41,995 bases of DNA, from contig JAHBMJ010002378.1 of assembly GCA_018398765.1 (NCBI GenBank), forward strand, positions 4,424-46,418, written 5' to 3'. Positions within the stretch are counted from its first letter, which is position 1. Each line of letters begins with the position of its first letter. Position numbers and translations under genes: made by a program. Shown in pieces: positions 33,780 through 41,995 of the stretch. The notes beneath the pieces are model-generated. The model was not told where the DNA came from, searched no databases, and worked only from the letters and a program-made list of their open reading frames with translations. This DNA comes from Chromera velia. Taxonomy: Eukaryota; Sar; Chromeraceae.

Positions 33780-34010
33780 ACCGTGTGTGTGTGTTTGTGT
33801 GTGTCTGTGTGTCTGTCTGTCTCTGTCTGTCTTGTCTGTCTGTCCGTCCGAAAGAAAGGAAGCGATTCGGAAAAAGTGAAGTGAAGAAAAGACGATATAG
33901 TCTGTCTGTCTGTCTCTCCCTGTCTGTCTGTCTGTCTGTCTGTCTCTGTCTGTCTGTCTTTCTGTCTGTCTTTCTGTCTGTCTTTCTGTCTGTCTGTCCG
34001 AAGACCCTCC
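33780..34010. repeat. TG and TGTC tetranucleotide arrays
   Basis: A TG run and TGTC repeats (about 33784-33844) and a longer array (about 33900-34002), separated by a unique 55-bp spacer, lie in the 3' flank of the lipase. The frames across them on both strands are artefacts of the repeats. Confidence 0.93.
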
Positions 34011-34802
34011 CCCTGAAGCCCCACCGTTGTCGCAACCCCCCTGGAGAAGGTCGTCACCAGGAAAATCAAGAAGGCTGCACCGAACAGAAGAGAACGAGCC
34101 AGAGCCAGATGCAGCCGCCGCCCCCGATCCCATGCCAGCCTCCGTCTCCGCCCCAGCCGCAGCAACCAATTCCGCTTTGGCTTCTGCTTCTGCTTCTAGC
34201 GACATCCCCCACCGAGCTTCCACGCATGACCAAGAGCATCAAAACCCGTCCCCTTCAGAACAGGAATCCTGAGAAAGAGAAGAGGTTCTGGAGAAGGTTT
34301 TCGGCCCCACCAGCACCGTCGCTCTTTCGGTATGGGACTTTGAGAGTTTGGTTACCGCCGAAAGAGTCCTCCCGTAAGATACGAAGACACAGCATCAGAA
34401 GAATCCCCCTCCGCAGGGACGCCCCCCCACCCCCCCACCCCTGTCTAAAGACCATGACGGTGCCGGTCCCCACGTGCAGTTTTCTTTTTGTCTTTTTTCT
34501 TTTTTTCTTTTTCCTTTTTTATTTGTTAAGTTTTCTTGTCCTGTATTTGTTTCTCTTCCTTGTCTTGAGTGGAAGTAGCAGAGGAGTAGCGTGTGAAACC
34601 AGTGATCACGTGAAAGTCTGTCGGGAGGTGGAGAGGCAAGGGGCGCTTAACTCTCACCTTTCGGCGCTAAACTCATTTTTTTTTCTCAAAGGGACACACA
34701 GGCAGAGAGAAGAATTGGTGGTTGTGCAAGTGCCTATTCGGTCTGGAAACAAGCTACAAGCACGTCTATACCCACCCACCCACTCACCTGTTCAGACGTC
34801 TT
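34011..34802. other. Unassigned stretch with weak coding-like frames
   Basis: A frame at about 34040-34272 is rich in Ala, Ser and Pro and ends at a stop; another frame runs into a T-rich low-complexity block (about 34480-34565). Neither has a recognisable domain. A short exon of an unknown gene is possible. Confidence 0.25.
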
Positions 34803-34859
34803 TTTGTTGGAGGACATGTTGCGGGGAGGTCTTCTTCCCACAACATGTCCTCCAACAAA
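34803..34859. repeat. Perfect 19-bp inverted repeat (hairpin)
   Basis: TTTGTTGGAGGACATGTTG (34803-34821) is followed by a 19-nt spacer and its exact reverse complement (34841-34859). RNA from either strand would fold into a 19-bp stem with no mismatch. Confidence 0.95.
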
Positions 34860-35272
34860 TTGAGCATTGACAGATTCTGTTATATCTACTATCAGGCTTC
34901 ATATCAGAAGACTTCCAGAACCTGTCAAGTTGAGGCATACGGTGCAACACAAAATTCTTTGGTGTCTCTCTGGTCCTATGTCGAGCCAGTATGCATCTTG
35001 CCTAGTATGTGTGATACAACATAAAATAAGTGCAAATTAGGAAGAAACTGGCCTAGATACGATACCCAATACCGTACGAACTAATGGCCGGTATGCTGGG
35101 ATATGCTATGCATCCACGAACCCTCAAGAAAAAGTGCAGATCCTACCATACCAGAATCTGCATAAAAGCCCTGAAAAGTCTTGTGCCCAGTACGCATGCG
35201 GGGCACTTATACGGCCCCGAAAGCGAATATCGTTATCGCGCGCTACAGAGATGCATATATTAAAAAAAAAAA

Positions 35273-35875
35273 TCTGACGCACGCGAGCGAGGTGTGCAAA
35301 TATCCCGGAAAGCGAGTTTAGCACTGCATGCATGCATGTATTGCGTTGCCGGCCGGCTGCAGTGCAATGCCGGTGTATGGTGACCCTAGAAAGCTTTAGC
35401 TCGGGGCACTTACCGGAAAAAAAGAAAGGGTTCGTATATATATCTGATGCACGCGAAGCGTGCAAATGGCCCGGAAAGCGAATTTTAGGGATTAAAGATC
35501 CACGCGCAGTGAGGTCCTGGGCTCAGGCTAGTTTGAGCCCATGCACACTCACTTTTCCGTCGAAATTTACGAGGAAATCATGCACACCCAGCCAGCCAGC
35601 CACGCAATCCCAGCGCAATTGTTTTTAAGTATGTTTAAGTGCCCTCCAGAGTTTCGCTTTCTAGGACATCAATCGATCTGACGCATATGAAGCGTGCGAA
35701 TGGCCCGAAAAGCGAAATTGGGGAACGATACGTACGACGAGGTCCTGGGTTTGAGCCCATGCACCCTCACTTTTCTGCATCAAAATTTTTGAGGAAATCA
35801 TACATGTCCCAGCGTTCCTAGAACAGTACGTTGTTTTTAAGTGCCCTCCAGAGCTTCGCTTTCTGGGCTAGATTA
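35273..35875. repeat. Degenerate tandem repeat, unit about 234 bp
   Basis: TCTGATGCACGCGAAGCGTG at 35443 and TCTGACGCATATGAAGCGTG at 35677 start two units that share GGCCCG(G/A)AAAGCGAA, GAGGTCCTGGG, TTTGAGCCCATGCAC, CTCACTTTTC, GAGGAAATCAT and GTGCCCTCCAGAG in order. A partial unit starts at 35273. It is not coding. Confidence 0.8.
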
Positions 35876-36268
35876 AATCGTCTCGGGGGGCTGCTCAGCT
35901 CTGCTGAGATCAGTAGAGATCAGCTGATAAGCTCTGAGATCGCACGCATTTGCAAAACGGATTTTTTTATTTTAGCTAGGGGGGACTCAGAGGTTCAGTG
36001 TCTGTCTGTTTGTGTATCACGATGTCGCCCTAATTTAATTTAGAATATATGCCCCTCAAGTAACTCGCACGGAGTTGCTTGTGTGTGCATGCGGGCGGTT
36101 CCGAAAAGCATATTTTAATTGTATGCGTTGCCGTGGCCCCTGCCACTTGCCTATATGACCCCAGAAAGCGAAGCGGGGGGTACTTACAAAACAATACCCC
36201 AGAGCCCTCTTGCGCGCTGACGCTGTGCATTGACGAACCTTGCATGCTGTCACTGGCCGGCCCCTAGC

Positions 36269-36501
36269 GTATGCGTAGACTCAGACCTTAGCCGATTTGT
36301 CAGGGTTAACTTCAGGATCAGTGCAAATGATACATTGGAGGCTTATTGAAGTATTTTTGAGGGTTGATGTGTGGTTGAGAACTCATTAGAAACAATTTTG
36401 AAAGTGGCTGTTTAAGGTTATTTTGGGGTCCTTAACCTCTATAACTTCGGGATCAGTGCTTAAAATCTCTGACAAATCGGCTAAGTTCTGACTCCACGCG
36501 T
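36269..36501. mobile_element. Small MITE with long inverted ends and a 10-bp flanking repeat
   Basis: CTTAGCCGATTTGTCAG (36287-36303) is repeated exactly inverted at 36469-36485, and the homology extends outward with mismatches to about 36271 and 36499. GGCCCCTAGC flanks it at 36259-36268 and 36502-36511. A 9- or 10-bp duplication suggests a Mutator-like family. It has no coding capacity. Confidence 0.7.
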
Positions 36502-36511
36502 GGCCCCTAGC

Positions 36512-37036
36512 CATATGCACACCTGAAATGCAGACATGCCATAGCCGCGGCGCAGTGCTGGCGGGCCGGCGGCGGCCATGGTGCTCTGGATGGTGCTTCT
36601 GTTCCATTATGGGCCCACTGTGGCATATAACACTATATAAATAAGACATTTCAAAAAGTAAACACTCTAGTAAACACTGCTAAACAGTTAGAAAACAAAG
36701 TTTCATAATTCATAAAATTCTTGTTTCTAGTATTGTTCGTCCCCTATAATTTGGCCCTATTTTTTTTTAAGTCATAGAAAGTCATGCAACACATCAATGG
36801 TCATGAATTAAATAGATAAATAGATGCTGCAGCACCCCTCATGCACCGCATTGAAAGGTATGGTGTGGCCACAGCTAGGAATGTTCTCGAGAGATACACA
36901 AGGGTGGCCGCCAGAGCCCCGAGTAATGGCAGGAAAGCAGTGCTACCCACCCGTCTTGCCACGCTCCTCTCCCCACCATCACTTTCCTTTCCTGTCCTTC
37001 CACTGTACACCCGCGTTCCCTCGTTCCTTCCTCACA
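36512..37036. other. 3' flank of the SET-domain gene
   Basis: The first half is AT-rich with no features. The second half (about 36840-37036) has a minus-strand frame that could be a trailing exon, but the SET gene already has an in-frame stop at 37039-37037. Confidence 0.3.
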
Positions 37037-39337
37037 TCAGACCAGGCAGATTCTCTCCTGTCTCTCTGCCTCCCTCATGGCCAGAAGGAGGATGTTCAAA
37101 GCGTCCTCTGTTGCCAGGTCAGTGCGCAGAGCCCCACCGCCCCTGTGGAATCCCCGAGAGACAGGGAGGAGGGAATCACTTTTGCCCATCGTTCTCCCAG
37201 CAAGCCGAACAGGCGGGAAAGGAGAGAATCCCGGCTGCCTCCTTCCTCCCCTTCCTTCATCTCCCCAATCCTCCTCGTACGCCTCCTCCTCATCCTCCAC
37301 CCCCTCATATTCTAGAATCTCACCATGGCGAGACTGGGAGACCTCCTCGTCCTCCTGGGTCTGCCTGTCATCCTCATCCTCCTCCTTCTCACCATCATGA
37401 GCATGAGCATCAATCGATTGATCATTCTCCTCCTCCTCATCAGGACAGCAGCCGAACACGGAGGCGTCAGAGAAAATCTCATGAAGAGGCCAGAGGGCCG
37501 GTCTGCAGATAGACAGACAGCAGGGAGGGAAAGGGAGACACGAAAGAAAGGAGGGAGAGAGGCTCAGAGAGAAATACATTGGAGGGAGACGTGTCGACAA
37601 ACGCAGAGAAGCGCATACAGAAAGGCAGAGAGACAGAGGAACGAAAGCACAAAGAACGAAAAGGAAACAAATAGAAAAAAACACCCTTTGTATCTTCCCC
37701 TCGACAAACACTGCGTTTGCAGCGCTTTTTTTTCTTTTTTCAAGAAGAGAGGCACAAACAATTCTCGTTTCTCTGCCCACCAACTGATCCCCCCCCCACC
37801 CTTCCCCCCCCCAGTCCACACACACACACACACACAGTCTCGCTCCCCACTAACCTTTCAAGATCAAGATCGAGATCGATATCAAGTCTCTCTTTCTCCT
37901 TCTCCTCAACAGGTGCCTCACTATCTTTCTCATTCTTCTCCTCAACAGGTGCCTCGCTCTCTTTCTGCTTCTTCTCCTCAACAGGTGCCTCGCTCTCTTT
38001 CTGCTGTGTCTCTTCCTCTTCCTCTGTGACCTCATCAGGGATCCCATCCAGCAGCCGTCCAAAGCTATCGATGCACTCCGCACAGAAGCGCTCGGCATCT
38101 AGGGCTAACGACGGAGCGTTCTCCCCTCCCTCTGGGATCAGGTAGCGTGAGTGTCTTCCGAATCGTGCCATTCTTCGAGAACAGGCGGGGTGGAAGCGCG
38201 TCTGGCAGTGTTGGCACCTTTGCAGTTCCTCCAGGTCGCCGTCTGTTAAGGAAGGGGGCGCCTTTTCCCTGCCACAGTGCAGGCAATCCTGGAAGAGGGA
38301 AGAAAGAAGGGGGCGCCGAAAAAAAGTAAGTCTCAGATTGAAAACGTAAATTTGGCCTTTCTTTTTTTCTGGATGCGTATGAGCGTAGAGAGATGACCCC
38401 AAGTGAATGAAGGAAATCTATCAGCAAAGATGTGCGACTGAAAAGAAAAACACAAGTAAAAAAAGTGGCGGCATGCACCAACCCGCACGCTCACAAACTC
38501 AGGAAGAATTTAAAAAAATCACATGTACGTCTCTTTGTCTGACTCCCCCTTTGGCCGCGTCCACACCAGCGATCTCCCTCCCTCCCTCCTTCTCTTCCCT
38601 TTCCCAGTACAGAAAGGAAAGAAAGACGCTGACTGACTGCATTCATTCCCTTCCCCCCGCCCACCCACCTCGTCAGCGCAAATTCTGTCCACAAACGCAC
38701 GCACTGTCCTCAAGCCCGCCTCATCGGTGATCGCGTCCTCCTCAGTCAAGTCTGCGACTGCAATGGCCCGCTCGAATCTCCTCAGTGTCTCGCGCCCCCA
38801 CTCCTGTCTTGCGTGACGGGAAAGTGTGCGGTCGGCCAGCCTGGCAGTCTCCAGCTGTCCCATTGCAGGGGGTCATCGGGCAGACACAAACGGGGGTGGG
38901 GGGGGTGGGGAATCGAAGAGACCGGACAGAAGCATTCAAAGAACACAAAACAGGAGAGAAAAACCAGGAAAGTTTTGGAAGACAACAGAAACTTGGATAC
39001 GTTCCAAGAATCTGCCCGCCCATTCTCATGCCGGCTTCTTTTTTTCTTTTGTCTGTCTGTGCGCCTGCCTGCCTGCCAACCTTTCGTCCTTCTGCCTTTC
39101 TAGCACTCATTTTCCTTTTGTTCCTTTGCCCCTCCTCCGTCTGTCTGTCTTTCCTTCTTTTTATGTCTCTCTCTCTTCTCTCTTTTCTTATTCCTTTCTA
39201 TGCGCCCTTCAGAATGTTCGCCCTCTCTGCCATTCTCCCTGCCTCTCTGCCTGCTTGCACCCCTTCTGACCTTCTCCCACTCTGAAGAGTTCGCCATGAC
39301 GAGCGGAATCAACCAGGGCTGGCGGAGGAATATCGGC

Positions 39338-39381
<44 letters not shown>

Positions 39382-41443
39382 GAGACAGAGAGAGAGCAAG
39401 TCAATTTATCGCATGAGAGGAATGCACCTTCTTCCTTCATGCTTGACGGAAGTCTTGCTTGCATGTGCGCATTGGTCGTGACGTTGCGTGTCGCACCATT
39501 TTGTTCGCCTAAGCACTCTCCGCTAAATTCTCTCTTTGCCTGATGTCTTAAGCATTCGGTCTGTTGCAAAAGAAACGGAAATTCATTCCACCTGCTCCGC
39601 GCTAGGATGAATTAGAACACCAAGAAAATAGAGGGGGACAACTAAACGGATTGTTGCGTGTAACAATTCCTTGTGTCCCTTCTGCACTTTATCGCTCGCT
39701 TGAATGCAGAGTGGAAAAGGTTGAGTGAGAACACTGATAGCTGGTCTTCCAGTTTCTCTTGCCACGCCCTCTCATAACAGCAAATCCGCCCCCACTCCAG
39801 TACATTGAAGTGTTCATTTTTTGTTCTTGCAGACCTTGAAACAAAAAACTGAATTCATTTTTTACACAAACAAACAAACAAACAAACAGGTCTGCCGACT
39901 GACCTCTGCATCGTCTTCGCCCAAGTATCTCCGCGCATCCATGTGCCCAGCAACCAGCTTCCCCATCATTGCTTGTCTGAGCTTGCACACCCGGTTTTTC
40001 CCAGAGGGATCGCCAAGCGCCATGTCCTCCCATGAACTGGCACACTTGAAGACTGCGTCCAACCCTCCGAATCGGACTCGACATGGGGCTGCGACGTGTT
40101 TGTCTCCATGAGGCCCCAAGAGTCTCTCTGTCTCCTCTCTCCTCTCGTCCTGGAAATATGACTCCTCATCCTCATCCTCCTCCTCCTCGTCTTCATCATC
40201 AGAGGAAGAGGAGGAATCTTCATCATCAGAAGAAGAGGAATCTTCCTCATCATCAGAAGAGGAATCCTCGTCTTCATCTTCGTTCTCGTCATCCGACTCC
40301 GTCTCTCTCTCTTCCATCAGCTTTCTCTCCTCTGCAACAAAAGGAGCCAGGGATAGGGGCTCTTCTTCCTCTTCTTCCGAGTCTTCCTCTTCTTCCGAGT
40401 CTTCCTCTTCTTCCGATTCTTCCTCTTCTTCTTTGACTTTGACTTTGACTTTTACTTCCTCTCGCTCTCCCTCTTCCTCTTCCTCTCCGTCTTTCTCTCC
40501 CTCTTCCTTTTCTTCCTCGTCGGACTGCTCCTCTACCACAGGCATGAGCTCCTCATCGAAGATGGCGAGGAAGGGGATAGAATTGGAAACAGGGAGCCGG
40601 ACTGGTTTTCGGACTAGAACTTTTGAGGAAACGCTGTCGTTACTCTGTCTCCCTGCTTTCAGGGGGGTGACAGGAACAGGAGACATAGGCTCGTCCTTAG
40701 TCATGTGCGGAGACTGATTTGCCTTTACATCGTCGCCTTCTTTCTCTGCTGCACTCTCAGACGCTCTTTCCTCTTTCTCACCCTCTTCCTCCTCTTCATC
40801 CTCATCCTCATCACTCCTCCCAGGGCTCTGTTCCTCCCTGCTGACCCTGGCTCTCTTTCTGTCAGGTCCCTCGAGGGGGTCTTCATCACCGGCAGAAGGA
40901 GAAGCATCTGAAGGGGACTCGGGGTCTGACTTTGCATTCCTGGTGGCAAGGGGATTACCCCTGTTCAATACTCTCATTAGTCGTTGGTCCCGCTGTTCCA
41001 TTCCCCTATTTTCAAATGCGGCCTTTTGCTGCTGGAGTCGTTCTTCCTCTCTTTGTCTCTCCAATTGCAGACGAGCACGCTGAGCCTCGAGCTGCTTCTT
41101 TGACTTTTTCGCGTTTGGGTTCGGGTTTGGGTTTGCGAGGCTCTTGGGCTTCTCCCCCAGAAACCCTGAGCAGTTCGCAGCTCCACACCTGGGAAGAGAA
41201 AACGAAGAATGCATTCAAAGAAAGGCAGAGGGAAATTGAGAAGAAAGAAGAAAACGAATCCGCATTCGCACGAGAAGGAAGACACTGTTTTTTCACCATC
41301 AGACAGAAAGAGAGGGCCGAGGCTCAGAATACGGCTTACACTTCGATCTCTGGAGAGGGATGTTAAAAGACCTCCCGAGGAAGATAAAAGCAAAGCTCAT
41401 GCATGCACACCTGGACGTTAAGAGAATGCAGACAGACGCTGGC

Positions 41444-41481
<38 letters not shown>

Positions 41482-41521
41482 TATATGTTTCTTCTTCTTC
41501 TCCCTCCTTTTCTTCATGAAC

Positions 41522-41553
<32 letters not shown>

Positions 41554-41648
41554 GGACAGACAGGCAGACAGAGACAGAATGTCAATGAAGTCAGCCAATA
41601 TGTGCGGGAAAGTGCGGTGTCCTTCCATAAAAACAGCACGAAGAAAGT

Positions 41649-41714
<66 letters not shown>

Positions 41715-41808
41715 GCAAGGCACTTTCTGCTTGTCGAAACTCTCAAAGCAATAGTTGAAAACGATCTCCTCCCCTTTGCGGATGGGCTTGCGGGCGAAAA
41801 AGCCGACT
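37037..41808 (-). CDS. SET/post-SET histone-lysine methyltransferase with PHD-like finger (C-terminal part)
   Basis: Six phase-consistent exons are visible: 41808-41713, 41188-39904, 39336-39271, 38854-38669, 38288-37855 and 37502-37037, about 843 residues plus stop. The first gives VGFFARKPIRKGEEIVFNYC, the end of a SET domain with its catalytic Tyr region. It joins exon 2 to form PCRCGAANCSGFLG, the zinc-binding post-SET motif CxCG...CxGxLG. Exon 2 continues with a long charged region (Glu/Asp/Ser runs) and a conserved-looking FGGLDAVFKCASSWEDMALG block. Exon 5 encodes a C4HC3-type PHD-like finger (CLHC, CQHC, HPAC, CAEC), followed by three (K)ESEAPVEEK-type repeats. It should transfer methyl groups to histone lysine in the nucleus; the site is unknown. 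The catalytic NHSCxPN part and the N-terminus lie beyond 41808 or outside the window. Confidence 0.85.
39337..39395. repeat. GA microsatellite abutting a splice acceptor
   Basis: The GA array supplies, on the minus strand, the polypyrimidine tract CTCTCTCTCTGCAG of the 66-bp exon at 39336-39271. Confidence 0.9.
41440..41711. repeat. CAGA and CT/CA microsatellites in a SET-gene intron
   Basis: There are two CAGA arrays (about 41446-41480 and 41527-41575) and a CT run followed by a CA run (about 41653-41711). The CA run, read on the minus strand as GTGTGT, begins exactly at the splice donor. Confidence 0.93.
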
Positions 41809-41995
41809 CTGAAGAGGTGAAGGCAGGAAGGCAGGCAGTGAGGTCATCACACGGCAGCAGACAGACTCTTGCTTCCCTTCCCTGCGTATCGATCCATGTT
41901 TTTACCCGGACGCACAGGTTTTCCTTCCTTCTTTCTTTCTTTCTGGAAGGGCTCAAAGAAAAGTGCCAGCGTCTGTGTGGATTCGATCGTTTGCG
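41809..41995 (-). other. Intron and possible upstream exon of the SET gene
   Basis: The CTTCAG acceptor at 41814-41809 means the preceding exon is to the right. The exon opens on the last base of a codon. The last 65 bases could be an exon, but no SET motif is readable. Confidence 0.3.

Noticed and set aside
33290-34165. Minus-strand frames opposite the lipase
   Set aside because: They are antisense shadows of the lipase and of the TGTC arrays.
33743-34870. 375-codon plus-strand frame as a gene
   Set aside because: It consists of translated TGTC arrays and a T-rich block; removing them leaves no domain.
40433-40911. Ser/Leu-rich plus-strand frames
   Set aside because: They are complements of the Glu/Asp-rich region of the SET gene.
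1-41995. CRISPR arrays, operons or prokaryotic ribosome-binding sites
   Set aside because: Introns, repeat content and gene spacing are eukaryotic; no regularly spaced direct repeats of CRISPR type were seen.

Overview
The window is nuclear DNA of a eukaryote. The genes are split by GT-AG introns whose reading phases join cleanly. Intergenic DNA is long and rich in microsatellites, there is one 250-bp assembly gap, and DNA transposons and non-LTR retrotransposons are abundant. The DnaJ gene encodes a signal-peptide-like N-terminus followed by a basic, Ser/Pro-rich stretch, as expected for import into a secondary plastid. Together with the mix of families (EF-hand COPI-associated protein, SPIRAL1/Jupiter-like protein, SET methyltransferase, microsomal P450) this suggests a photosynthetic alveolate, perhaps a chromerid such as Chromera. 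That assignment is inference.

Layout. 1-1.6 kb: minus-strand gene for a two-helix membrane protein of prominin- or tweety-like topology, running off the left edge. 2.5-3.0 kb: plus-strand exons of a small SPIRAL1/Jupiter-like microtubule protein. 5.3-9.3 kb: three hAT transposons nested in one another, each with its own 8-bp target duplication; the innermost holds a broken transposase. 10.8-14.6 kb: a divergent pair, a COPI-associated EF-hand membrane protein (minus) and a plastid DnaJ (plus). 15.3-24.8 kb: a repeat island with two degenerate non-LTR retrotransposons, a LINE fragment, two more hAT elements and a large terminal-inverted-repeat element that hosts one of the LINEs. That LINE is flanked by a nearly perfect 255-bp direct repeat. 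24.8-28.7 kb: no convincing gene. 28.7-31.9 kb: a five-exon cytochrome P450 (minus), divergent from a class 3 lipase (plus, 32.8-33.7 kb). 33.7-36.8 kb: repeats, a perfect hairpin and a small MITE. 37.0-42 kb: the C-terminal part of a large SET/post-SET methyltransferase with a PHD-like finger (minus), running off the right edge.

The host genes do not form a pathway or operon; they are independent single-gene transcription units. P450 and lipase share a divergent intergenic region and could both act on lipids, but nothing here shows co-regulation. The most distinctive content is the nested transposon architecture, which gives a readable insertion order from target-site duplications alone.
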